Source of the DNA: Diaporthe sp. PMI_573
Lineage: Eukaryota; Ascomycota; Sordariomycetes; Diaporthales; Diaporthaceae
Length of the DNA stretch: 64,000 bases
Assembly (NCBI GenBank): GCA_021399435.1
Contig: JAJTUP010000018.1
Span: 310,001 to 374,000, forward strand
Direction of reading: 5' to 3'
Position 1 is the first letter of the stretch. The number at the start of each line of letters is the position of its first letter. Below the pieces are notes generated by a model. That model worked only from the letters and a program-made list of their open reading frames with translations. It made no database searches and was not told where the DNA came from. Below, piece by piece: positions 32,692 to 44,301 of this stretch. The translations under genes were made by a program, and so were the position numbers.

Positions 32692-34707
32692 ATGTCTGCT
32701 GCAACCGCCACGTTCAACCGTGCCTCAGCGCACACTGGACCGACCAGTAACATTGGCACAGATATGACAAATTCAGACCTGCATGCCAAGGTTCTTCACC
32801 AGTTCGCACAGTTTGAAACCTCTCGTCGAATGATTGCGTGCCTTGTCAACGAGGGCATGGTTGACGCTTCAGTCGACCAGTCCGGCTACCTCAACCTCCG
32901 TCAGCCCAAGGTGTCCAAAGGCACAAAAGGCTTAGCGGTGAGGGTTGGTCTGACCGGAGATGCCGCAAAGGAGTGGCTGGAGAGCGCCTCCAAGCCATAC
33001 CTTCAGCCGAGTGAGCTGTCTGTTCCGGTTATTGTCAGGCGGGAGAAGGATGGCCAGGCTGAAGATGTGGCTGAGACCGACCCTACTGTGCTTTTCAGTC
33101 TTATGTCTTCATGGTTCGCTAGCGAGAACACGGGCCAAGAGGCGGTTGACACAATCACCCGGCAGTTGAAGAGCTCTGCAGAGAATCAAGGTAGGTCAGA
33201 TTACATGTTGGACATGTCTGAAGCCATTCACTCACAATTGCCTTACAGAGGAGTGGTTCCATTTGGCAAAAGGTCAGCCCCTACCGACCCTCGCTGATCC
33301 AGCCATCGCGTGGGAGCAGAGCATCCTGACCGGGCATCCAACACACCCAATGCACAGGAGCTGCTTCGCCCAGGAGCCCCTGGAACCAGTGTCAGCCAAG
33401 GATGTACACTCGCTCCGCAACCCCGAGATCAAATTTCTCGCAGTCCCATCCTCTGACCTCCGCATTACCGGAGCATTCCAATCCCGCCTTCAACCTCTTC
33501 TGCAAAAGCTGGGAATCACCAACAACATCCCCGGTACGGTCGTGGTGCCCTGTCTAAAGCGTCAGATCCCTGCCATTACGTCCCGGTTCCCGAGGGTCGA
33601 GGTATTGCAGTCCCCACCTGTCACCGCGCGCGCCCAGGCCGCTACGAGGACGGTCTCCTTGGCCCCAGAGCTTGAATCCCCATACCACCTCAAGCTGGCC
33701 CTCGCTTGCTTCATCACCTCGGCCCTCCGAACCGTCAGCCCTTGGACTGCGTGCGTGGGCCCCGAAGCAGGGGAGGTCTTGTCAGACGTCCTGCCCGAGG
33801 ACTTGTGGGTTGCCCGCGAGGTCGCCAGTGTTACCGGCAGCGGTGCAGACTTTGACGAGGCAAAGCACATATCGTGCGTCCTCAGGGAGGACCTGGAGCC
33901 ACGGGCAAATGGTCTCGGCGAGGCGCTCATCCCCGCCGCTGCCCTTGCCGAGACGGACCTTGCGACGGGAATCAGCAGTGCTCAACGCGTCTTCGGCCTC
34001 GATTCGATCGAGAAGCGTAGACAATGGCTACGAAGCTACGTCTCGACCTTGTTGCGTCTCGTGATCCCGCCAGCTCTGGAGTCAGGCGTGGCGCTGGAGG
34101 CGCATGGCCAGAACATGTTGGTGCGGGTGAATAGATCCACAAAGGAAGTGACTGGGTTTGTCGTAAGGTTCGTGCGAGTCATTCCATGGTCAGATCCATA
34201 ATTGCATTCGCGAACCAACTGGCTGACTGACTGATCGACAGGGACTTTGGCGGCATCAAGATTCACATGCCAACGCTTCGCGAGAGAGGATACACCCTCC
34301 ACAGCGCCTTGCCTGACAGCTTCGTTACCACTGAAGTTCGAGAAGAGGCTTGGGATATCCTTCATCACACACTTTTCAACAACAATATTAACCACCTAGT
34401 TCAGTCGCTCGGCCTGCACCGCAACGGTGGTTGGGTGATTGTTCGCGAGGAGCTCAACAAAGTCATCAATGCATCGACAGTTGGCCCTCGCAAGGAGTTG
34501 CTCGAGTATCTTTGCAAAGATCAAGTCCACTTGAAGTGCTTCCTGAAAATGAAACTCGAAGGGCTTTACAGAGATGTGGGTGTCCCCCCACACCCCCTCC
34601 CGCTCCCCCTCCCGGCATTTGAGTGTGAGGTACTGGTCACTCGCTAATCGCGCCAAAACCTGAAGTACCTGCATGTTTATGTCCCGAACCTGCTCCTAAC
34701 ACAGTAG
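32692..34707 (+). CDS. IucA/IucC-type NRPS-independent siderophore (NIS) synthetase
   Basis: Four exons (32692-33190, 33249-34167, 34242-34575, 34666-34707) give 597 aa, the usual NIS synthetase length. These ATP-dependent enzymes adenylate a carboxylate of citrate or a related acid and join it to an amine or alcohol. Seen here: TGHPTHPMHR (substrate/ATP region, near residue 195), EAHGQNMLVRVN (near 449), RDFGGIKIH (near 473) and LKMKLEGLYRD at the end. The last intron (donor GTGGGT, acceptor CTGAAG) joins YRD to YLHVYVPNLLLTQ, the expected YxxVPNPL-like ending; reading through gives a false Pro-rich tail. The fungal splice structure shows it is resident, though the family is bacterial in origin. 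Neighbours (MFS exporter, ferric reductase) and GATA sites support a siderophore role. The product is unknown. Confidence 0.92.
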
Positions 34708-35902
34708 CCTTGACATCCCAAAATGGAGGAGTAGCGGCAATGTCTACCGCCACTACGTTTCATGGAAAGCATCAGATGCATGGAAAAGTATATCAAAAGC
34801 CCGACTGCGTTGTCAATCTATACTGTAACAAGCAAAAGTTCTGCAATACCAGAGAAAACACGCATTTTCCCCACAATTTGCGTTCAAAATGACCAATTTC
34901 TTGGACGCTGAACAGGCATTACTCACGCTTATTACTCACGCTGACCAGCTCGGCCTCCCAATTCATTGATCGCGTGAATGAAATGGCGCCAGTTAGCGCT
35001 GACGAATCGTGTGCTATACGGGGCTGTCGTTGATCTCCGTGCTGGTACAAAATGAGACGTATCCTGCTGTGAGTCCAATGGAACCTGGGCCATTTTGCTG
35101 ATCAACATGCCGCCTTTTTCTTTTCTGTGGCTGCGGAGTGGGTCAGAAGCAACGTGTCTTGCGGATTCACTCCAGCCGTGCCAATGTAAGCCTTGTAATC
35201 TCATGCAGACCGAGGCACGTTGTGACATGATTTGATATGCCTGAGGAGTTCTTCGGGAGACCCAGACCTTCCGGAAGAGGCAGGGCGGGTCCCACTGTTT
35301 TCAGAGGACCGATGGCAGAGAATAAAGTTGCTCCACTTGGCTTGACAGCGGGGTTCCATTCAGCCTGCAAGGATCCCAAAAGCTTGTCACATTGTTAAAG
35401 TACCGTACTGTGCACATGCATGGTCAGACAGCACCGTTTTAGACACTGTCGTGGGGGCCCCTCGAATAATACAGGAGGGTACTCCATGAATACCACCCCA
35501 CGCTTGATTATTTCACATAAAAGTGTGTACTGAAAGAGTCAGACTCGGGTACTCGAGAATATCTGCGAACCATACAGTACGTTTAATTTGATGCGAGAAC
35601 CTGCAAGGGCATGGCTCTCAAAAGCTACCCAGAATTAAGGTTCGTTCATTCCGAGTTTCGCAGTCATTTAGTAGTTTTATCTGTGGATCAGATAACCTAA
35701 AGCTTACCTCGCATGAAGGTCCCCTGGTGTTATCATTTGCAGGAAAAGAGAGGGGAGGATCTTGATTCCTACGCAGCATACGGCAGGGGGGATGCAGATG
35801 TTGCCCGCGTCGTCGTTTCTACTGTCTCGTTAGAAGACGGCATCTCTGTAGACCCAGTTCTGCTCACGTTCTCGCCAACATTGCTTCACCTCGGGCTACA
35901 CC
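34708..35902. other. Intergenic region upstream of the ferric reductase
   Basis: 1.2 kb with no supported gene. The right end is the ferric reductase promoter with GATA motifs at 35677-35695. Confidence 0.5.
35677..35695. promoter_or_regulatory. GATA motif pair in the ferric reductase promoter
   Basis: ATCAGATAA at 35687-35695 on the plus strand is an exact iron-GATA consensus. ACAGATAA on the minus strand at 35677-35684 is a second, partial site (AGATAA core). They lie about 210 bases upstream of the ATG at 35903. Confidence 0.72.
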
Positions 35903-38146
35903 ATGGTCTGTCACTTATTCCAACTCGTTGTTCTTGCCGGCTTGTTGTGCCCTGCCTGGGCCGGCGAGCCATATCCGGAGCGTGAAGAAGTCTGCGTCGC
36001 GGCCTGCGAGCACACCCTTGACAAGCAAACCTTCGTTACGGTCGCAGGCAGCGACGATTCCGCCGAAGCGCAGTCCTGCAGCAACCACCTCCATGCGCAG
36101 TCGTTATACATCTGCGCTCAAACGTATTGTGAGCAACGAGATGTCGGGCCAGGCTGGGGGTCCCTGAACCACATTTGCCATCACGAGGGATACTCCACCC
36201 TCCCACCACTTTCAAGCTTCTCCAGTGTGTCTACAGCCGACGCGAAGCCCATCAACTCAACCTCGAAGGGCAAGAAACTCAACACCACCGTCCTCGCCGA
36301 TGCTGACTTCTGGGACTTGGTTCTCGAGAGCACCACGGCTCGAGCACAAGCTCGATGGACCAATCGAAGCCACCAGCAAGCCATCTACATCTTCTGGGGC
36401 ATCATCATGGGCCTTGCGGCAGTTTTTAACCTCGCATCCAAGTTCTCGGTTGATCCACCAGCTTTTGCGTCTCACATCCTCCGCCCGATCCGAGCATACC
36501 TCAGCATACCGCCTTTGTTCGCCAGGGAGGCGCAACCAGTTCCCTCGAGACTGGAAGCGCTTATCATAGTTGCGTTCTTCGTTCTCAGCCTCATCCTCTG
36601 CGCGGTCTCTATTGAGACGCTCCCTGGGAGCTGGATATACGTCAGCTTCAAGGAGAGAGATGATCAGGCACAGATCCTATCACTTATCGCCCGTCGATGC
36701 AGCAATATGGCAATAGCAAACCTGGCTCTGATCTGGCTGTTCAGCATGAGGAACAACCCTCTCATCTTGATTACCGGATGGAGTTTTGCGACCTTCAACC
36801 AGTTCCACCGCTGGATCGCCCGCATCACCTTTCTTGAGCTGGTCGTCCACGCTGCGGTATTCACAAAATACCAGTTTGTCAAGGGCGGCCTGACGAGATA
36901 CAAATATATCTACCAAGCGCTCGAGTGGTGGGTCATGGGTGTGGTGGCTCTCGTTTTCTTTTCTCTCGTCCTTGGCCTCGCGGCTGCTCCGTTGCGTGCA
37001 AAGTTTTACGACAGCTTCCTGTTAATGCACATTCTTCTAGCGGTGGTCTTCCTTGCAACATTGTGGTATCATGTTGAGGCGCAATTCTTTACGCAGTATC
37101 TCTGGCCCATCGTGGCCATCTGGCCTCTTGAGCGCTTCCTGAGGATTGCCAGGCTCCTCATCACGGGTGCCAAGGGAATGGCATCGGTCTCGGCTGACAG
37201 CTCGGCTGGCGTGGTGAGAATCGATGCCTCGAGTATTCTTGGAAAGCGACGACCTACCCCTGGTAGTACTTATTATATGTGCGTGTTCTTCTATAATGTG
37301 TGATGCAAGTTTTGATCTGACTTTCTATTGAGATACTCTCCAACCCGGCTCCCATTCTACCAATCTCACCCTTTCACATTGGTTGCATTTCCAAGTGCGA
37401 CAGAAGCACACGCAAACCCAAGTCTTGAAGGAGAGAAGCGGTCGGAAAGTCTGACGGTTCAGCCGGTATCTACTGCATCTGAGCAGCTGAACTACCGCTT
37501 CCTCATCGCCCCACAGAATGGTTTCACCGGTAATTTAAATGACTCCGCGGTGAAAAGTGCAACAAGCAATGGTGGAGAGTCGCCATGTCAACGTCTTCCG
37601 GTGCTCTTGGAAGGTCCATATCAAGAGGGAGCACAAACCATCAATTTCCACTCCTGCAGGGACATCCTCCTAGTGATTGGTGGAAGCGGAATCTCGGTGG
37701 GACTGTCTTCCATCTACAAGGCTTTATCCATCCATAAGATCTCGAGTGTCACTATGATTTGGTCCGTCAGAAAGCCGGAACTGATGCGATCAGTGGCAAA
37801 TGAGGAACTGCAATGTGCGCTGAGAGACTCGAGGTTTACTCTCAAGGGGTGAGTTGTTCTGCCCTTTTCAGACTGAATATTACTAACGAATCGACTTAGA
37901 CATATTACAAACAATCCTGTAGACGATGCCATGTCGTCTGCTTCTGAGCATTCATACGCGCTGGCCTATAGTAGACCTGACGTGGCTGCTGTGGTTCAGA
38001 GTCATGCTCTCAATGGCAGTGGAAGACTTGGCATCATTGTTTGTGGTCCTCAGGGCATGCTTGACGAGGCAAGAAAGGCTATTGCATCAGTCCTGAAGAC
38101 CAAGACACGGGATGTGGACTCATCGGTCGCGAGCTTCGGCTGGTAG
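35903..38146 (+). CDS. Ferric-chelate reductase (FRE/NOX family)
   Basis: Three exons (35903-37278, 37333-37848, 37900-38146) give 712 aa. A signal peptide (MVCHLFQLVVLAGLLCPAWA) leads a Cys-containing ectodomain (VCVAACEHT; CNHLHAQSLYICAQTYC type spacing). The ferric-reductase transmembrane domain has paired heme histidines in FHRWIARITFLELVVHAAVF and LLMHILLAVVFLATLWYH. An FAD-binding motif HPFTLVAFP (near 470), an NADPH-binding GGSGIS segment and the C-terminal VCGPQGMLDEAR follow. It moves electrons from cytosolic NADPH across the plasma membrane to reduce Fe(III)-chelates. Placement next to the NIS synthetase and the GATA sites suggest reductive release of iron from that siderophore (inference). 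Confidence 0.93.
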
Positions 38147-38791
38147 AAGTCGCCGTGAACCCTGCTTTCTACAATAGACGTGTGATAATAGGCAAAGTCT
38201 CAGACGGACGCATGACTTTCGCTCTCAGTCCCTAAACCCGGCTGTATTTTTGTATAGGCACTCCATAAGTTTTGACAACTACCGGCCGGTTTCGGAAGGT
38301 AATAGACAGCGTCGACGATGAATGAGCTTGATCTTTATGTTAGCGTAGATCATTGAGTCCAAACTGTTAGTTTACAGGCCATTCGTAAAAGACTTATTTA
38401 CTAGTGGATACGAGGAAGCCATCTTGGAGACGAAGAATTAGACTGATGTTGTGATTTCTTAGCTAAACGCTAAGAAACCGCGACAGTTCTATAGGACATG
38501 GCCTCCCTCGCCCTTCGAATGGGTCAAATAGAAATTGTGGATTGGACCTCGGCCTGAGGCAGAGCAATTTTATGTGTGTTTGCTGTTACCAAATTTCCTT
38601 CTGGTTGATTCGCAGGACGGCCACGCGGGGCGAAAGACTACGTTCGATCCCTGACGGTCAAGTAAGTGTGGCAGTTGTGTAAAGAAAAGCAGTGGCTACT
38701 GGTTCCAAGGGGGATCATCCAAGTATTAATAAATCTAAAGGTAAAAATTAAGTTCAGACATTCGACAGGCCTGAAGCAGAACTATCGGGCT
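38147..38791. other. Convergent intergenic region
   Basis: 3' flanks of ferric reductase and glycosyltransferase. No gene seen. Confidence 0.5.
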
Positions 38792-40208
38792 CTATGCCTT
38801 CCACAACGTATCCGGCCACTGATCGTCATAATCCTCCTTGCCATCCAGCAACTTCACCAGATTCTCCCTCGCGCTCCATCGAATATTCCAAGTCTTCTCG
38901 TGATCCAAATCACTTCCCTCCTTCTTCTCAAAATGCGAAAACAGACTCGGCTGCGTCGTCAAGCACACATGACGCTCATGCTCAAACGTCCCGTCGCAAA
39001 ACTGCCGCAGCCCGAGATCAAAGGGGTCATCCATCTTCCACAGCCCCAGATCGTACAATATCCGCCGCGCACCGGCCTGCGAGACCCCGTAGGCAAACGT
39101 GCACACGGCATCGAGCTCGTGGTGCGTGACCCTCGTGTGGGCCGGGTACGAGTTGCGGAACCGCGCATGGCCGTCGTCGTCCCAGGAGTGGATATGGCTG
39201 GGCTGTGGGACGGAGTCGTCTTTCTCCCTGACCACCGCGCCGCGCGAGATATGCCGTGACCGCTTGGCCCACTGATTCTTGGGATTTCCGGTGGGTTGCT
39301 GCACGCCACAGTGCCCGAGCCAGAGCACATCCCAGCCGTCCCCATACGGCGACGTCTTTGGATCATGTGTCTTGGGCAGTTGTTGGAAGTTGAGCGGCGG
39401 CGGATCGAGGGTGGTGTCTTGTTCTTGTACGTTCGGGTACGTTGGGTCCGCAAACCGCTTTGTCCCGGCCAATGGCTGCAGCAGCGCGCGGCTCGCCAGA
39501 GCAAAGTCCCTCGCCTGTTCGCGGATCCGCACATCCCAGTCCAGATCGTCCTCGAAGATGATGGCTGAGCTGAGATTGTGCTGTACAATGTACCATAATG
39601 CGTCCATGTGGGCACGCCAGGACCCGCGGACCTTGCCTGTCCACCTTGCAGCGTCCGGGGGCATTGCGGAATCGGGGACTTTGGCGCCGTCAACTCCGGG
39701 GAGGAAGGTGAAGCGTAGGCCCGTTGTGGAGCCCATGAGGGTCATTCGGTCGCGCTTGTCGGTACGGTCGGGCATGTTGATGACAATAAGCTCGGCTACC
39801 TGTTGGAATAGTTTTTTGATCAATATGGAGTGATTTTTGATGGGGTGGTAGAGCAGAGTAGAGATGGCAGTAGAGCGCGTATTGACTTACACCGAGGGTT
39901 GCATTCGCCGCCGCTTCCACCGAGAGACCATAGTCGTCCGCATTGTCCTGGCTTGCGGGAACCGGTGGTTGGTTTGGGGAGCCAGATCCAGGCGACGTTA
40001 TGGTGGCAGTTTCAGGTTTTGAGCCGACACCATTCGACTCCTCCGACTGGTGCTCAAACTCAGTGTCCGCGACCTCAGGGGGGACGAAATAGGTAGGTTT
40101 CTTGCGGTAAGACTGCCACCCTGTCAGTAATAGGGTGATTCCCAAAGCAGCCACCGCAGCAGTGACCCAAATTCTCCATAACGGCTTGTTGAGAAAAAGT
40201 CTAGACAT
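38792..40208 (-). CDS. Glycosyltransferase family 25 (LPS glycosyltransferase-like), type II membrane protein
   Basis: Two exons (39891-40208 and 38792-39799, donor GTAAGT, acceptor CAACAG) give 441 aa. A short cytosolic end and one membrane anchor (residues about 12-29, WVTAAVAALGITLLLTGW) are followed by a Ser/Pro-rich stem and then the GT25 domain. The domain has AELIVINMPDRTDKRDRM, VRGSWRAHMDALWYIV and AIIFEDDLDWD, where EDD is the metal/nucleotide-sugar site. Fungal GT25 proteins sit in the Golgi and transfer hexoses, often galactose, to glycans; the acceptor here is unknown. It does not obviously belong to the iron genes. Confidence 0.87.
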
Positions 40209-41743
40209 CGTGCCCAGACGAATCCCGCTGATGTGGTAAGATGCAGATGTTAAAGATGTTTTAGGGGGAAAGAAATCAGGTTTTGGTGCCTAAATGTCAT
40301 TGCTGGCTCATTCTTCTCGCTTATGCATATTTGGTGGTACGATAGTCAGACAGGGTCAATATTTGAAATAAGCGAGCGGACTAACCAGGTATTCTCGTGT
40401 AGCATGAGGTTCGATCCAAGGCTTTACCGGATCCGTCCCCTTAGTAGCCTGATGCTAAAACTTTTGGTACTGCTTTAGAATCCTCCGAGGTGACCGGGCC
40501 TGCAATTAAACCCGGCACGCGTATGCAAGTGTCACGCGATATAGGTGCTTGTATTTACGCCATATTGGCGATCGCTTTCTAGTGTATAGTAGAGCGTTAT
40601 TTTTCGTCACAGCTCTTTGAACGTTTGTAAAGCCATAAATATATAGGCATCACAGTCGTGTCAAGTTCCAATTAATCCACGGGCCACTAAGTTGCTGCGA
40701 TCAATCCAATTTCAATGCCGACTTACCCGCTCAGTATGACTAAAATGCCCTTGCATAGGAAAACGCAGCTTGCTGGTCAGAAACATTAAAGTATAACTAC
40801 GTGACTAGGCGCCATACTATCTAGAAGGGTAACATTGAGTTTCAGAAGTGCATCAACCTTTTCTCACAAGGCTTTTGCGTCTCTGAGTGATACAATAACT
40901 TAAGTTGAAATACCAGAGTCCCAAACATCGACTAACAGCGCTGTACATGTTCTATTCACACAAGACTCTCGTCACGTTTCTTCAACAGCGGCAAATAAGA
41001 AGCAAAGAATGAGTCCAGACACTGAATATCCGCTCGCAGATTTATGGACTAAATTCAATTTCCTTGCTAGTCGACTTTTTAATGCGGGCGCCTAGATCTG
41101 GCCAAGGCGTGACTTCTCCACGCAATCTTGGCGTGAAATGCTCAGCCCGGCTGGGAGAAAACAAATCACAAAGGATTGTGATGTAAGCTCGGCTCGCTTA
41201 GACCGAGTAGGGCAACATGATGCACCAGTGATGCACCAGCGTATAATCCTTAGGGGTCCTCCCGCGGCACTAAAGGGGTTTGCGAGACTCTCTTGGCTGT
41301 GTTTTGCAGTCGTAGTAGCAGGCTAGTAAACAAGGACGGACCGCGGTTGAAGTCATATTTAGGCGTCGCTGCCTAAAGGCCCCATGGATTTTACGGGCAT
41401 CCTGGCCTGTCTTAGGTGAGCGGTCTCCGAAACTATGGGGCGCCTCAACGGCCTGGCGTTGGCGCTACTGTAGTGTATTATTGTTATCCACATCTGATGC
41501 TACAAGTCAATCCTTCAAAATTCCTGTTGGTTCAAAATGCAGTCTAGTTTGACGCGTTGGCGCGAACGAAAATACTGTGATATGTCAGATCAAGGCCTTG
41601 TCATCTGTGATGAGAAGAATTTCAATGAATGCACCTTTGCAATTGAACACGCTCGCCATCTCCCGGAAAGGTCTCGATTGATCCACTCTGTGCATTTCTT
41701 TTCTCTTGTCCAATCAACCGTCGATCATTAGTTAGCGGACACC
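40209..41743. other. Divergent promoter region, no gene seen
   Basis: 1.5 kb between the glycosyltransferase and GMC genes. AT-rich with scattered short frames, nothing recognisable. A T-loop-like GGTTCGATCC at 40408 is not part of a tRNA. Confidence 0.5.
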
Positions 41744-44016
41744 ATGTGGCCTTTCACGGCATACCCAGAAGTTGCAACTTCTGAGGTCAATGGAAAGACA
41801 TACGACTATGTTGTGGTCGGAGGTCAGCAAATCTACCATTGTGTTGACATTCTTATTCGGTAAAGCTGACATTTCTCACGATAGGCGGTACCGCGGGCTG
41901 TGTTGTGGCCTCCCGACTGTCAGAGAACCCTAATGTTTCAGTCCTCGTCCTTGAGAAAGGACACGTTAAAGATAACTTCGTGTCCCGTGTGCCCCTAATG
42001 AGTCAGAACTTTTGGACGGGAGACCCTCTCCAAGTTCAGAGCACACGCTATAGCGAGCCCATCGCTCCTCTAAATGGACGCAAGAATCAAATGATATCGG
42101 CTGAAGGGATCGGTGGATCTACAAGAATCAACGCTATGCTCTGGACAAGAGGCGTTCCTGGCGGCTACGAGGAGTGGTCAACAGCACTTGGCCTTGATGA
42201 GTGGGCATGGGAGAAAGTTGAACCTTACTTCCGCCGGTTGGAGAATGCGCTTTCCCACAAAGATTCTCCAGACAGGGGGCATGACGGTACATTCACCCGT
42301 CATCGCGAATTCGTCACTCTGTGCATGCACTGACCCTCGGCACTTCCACGTTAGGTCTCATTCCCCTGCAACATAAGTCCTGGGCCTTTGAGTGGCCAGC
42401 ATAGTGAGCCCGATTTTCTTCAATTACATGGGATCGAACGGTTGACTGATGGTATTTCTAGTGTTAACCAGGCTGCGAAAAACGTTGGACTACCCGTGGG
42501 TCAAGATTGCAACAGCCCTTCAGCCTCAAGCATGGGGCTCTTCAACCTGGACATGGCGATTCACCCTAACGGACAGAGGGCTTCTGCATACAACACCTAC
42601 CTCGATAAGAAGCTGGCACTCAACAGACGACAGCGCCTCGCGGTTTGTACTGGTGTGGTTGTTTCAAAGCTGGACGTGGATGAGCATGCCGGCCTTGTCC
42701 GTGGTGTTCATTTTCAAAGTCTAGGCAAGGACATCGGATCGACTGTGTACGTGCGAGCGAGACGAGAAGTCATTGTCTGCTCAGGCGCCATTTGCACGCC
42801 CCAGATCCTGCTGTTAAGTGGCATTGGCCCACGAAGCCAGCTTGAGGCTCTTGAGGTCCCCGTGAAGAAGGATCTACCGGTATGAATAATCCCATCATTA
42901 CCGATTCGAAACTATCCATAACTGATCATTATTGTGTTGATAAATATTCAGGTTGGTGCCACACTACAGGACCACTTCAGCTGCGCCATCATGCTCAACC
43001 TGCCAAAATCCGAGACACTCAGTCTCCTTGAGTCGATATACGGTCTTTGGCACTTTATCCTCTTCATATTTCTTGGAAAAGGCCTGATGAGTGGTAGCTC
43101 CACCCCTCAGACAGTCTTTGTTCGCACAGCTGCCATCGATGAAGAGACAATGCAGGTCAACAGCACCGAAGACGGGTTTGACGCCTCAAATCCTGCCAAT
43201 GTGCCCGATACAGAGATCATGGTACATCCGGTCAACAGTTTGTGGAAACCGTTACCAGGTCATTCACTTCTGAGCTTCTATACTACACTGGTACAGCCCA
43301 AATCAGCGGGTAGTGTCGAGCTGGTGGATAAGGATCCTCTTACCAATCCACGCATCCACCATCCCATCTTCAAGGAATCAGAGGACATGAAAACATTCAG
43401 GAGTGGCATCCGGTTTACCATGAGATTGGCGGATGAGTTCCTCAAATCTGGCTATTCTCAACCCGCCTCGATTGCATTTGCTCCTGGTGCGAACACAGAA
43501 TTGATGGCAACGTTGGAGAAGAATGGAACAAGCCTTACCCTACCCGAAGGGCCACCGCCTGCACCTGGGCTAACTTTCAGTCAAGGAGCTGGAGATGTAT
43601 CTGTGCCACGCAGGCGCATCTCCGAGGAGAAGAAGACATGGAAGACTGTCTCTGATGATGAGGTTGATGACTATGTCCGGCGGTTTAGTATGGGCAGCCT
43701 GCATGTCTCTTGCACTTGCCCAATGTCGAGGAATGAGAAATCAGGAGTAGTGGACCAGCGTCTTCGCGTCCATGGTTTCAAGAACCTGAGGATTGCTGAT
43801 GCAAGTGTGTTTCCGAAGATCCCCAGCGGACACACCATGGCCCCTACCATGATGGTAAGCACACGCTCCCTTTGCCTGCCTTGGCATACCCTGATGTCTT
43901 GAGAAATCCGTGGAAAGCACTCATGATGGACTAACATCCTCTAGGTTGCTGAAAGATGTGCGAGTTTTATCATCAACGACTGGTCAGATGAACATGCTGT
44001 TGCACCGGACTCTTAA
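41744..44016 (+). CDS. GMC oxidoreductase (glucose-methanol-choline family), copy 1
   Basis: Probable exons 41744-41822, 41885-42320, 42462-42879, 42952-43854, 43945-44016, giving 635 aa in frame. The ADP-binding motif [19 protein letters not shown] is rebuilt across intron 1. Then come AEGIGGSTRINAMLWTRG (GMC signature 1), ICTPQILLLSGIGP (signature 2), GATLQDHF, and the C-terminal active site HVSCTCPM with PKIPSGHTMAPTMM. The second exon runs into a TGA at 42331; an intron with donor GTGCAT and acceptor TTCTAG restores the frame and family length, but the donor is weak and the joint is uncertain. FAD-dependent alcohol/sugar oxidation; no secretion signal is evident. Substrate unknown. Confidence 0.8.
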
Positions 44017-44301
44017 CAACACAGATTCATGGCTAAGGCACCACATTAATTCTAAGGGGCAGCAGAGGATGATTTGATTTTCGATCTGATCAGTATTCTC
44101 CTTCCGGGCTTTGTGGAGCTTCTGTGTTATTCAGGTCACAGTGAACAACCAGTCCTAAAAGCCTTCTACGGATGTATTTGAAATGTGTACCGTGGGTAGT
44201 GTAATGTTTGAATTCTGAACCGATTGTAAATCCGCCGCAGCTGTCGGTCCGCGACTACTCCCTCCACTACCTTTTCAGGTCAAACTGGTTGAATCTCCCT
44301 C

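Noticed and set aside
38642..38651. GTTCGATCCC, tRNA T-loop-like
   Set aside because: The flanking bases do not form a T-stem, and no acceptor or anticodon stem was found.
40408..40417. GGTTCGATCC, tRNA T-loop-like
   Set aside because: The stem does not pair; no cloverleaf.
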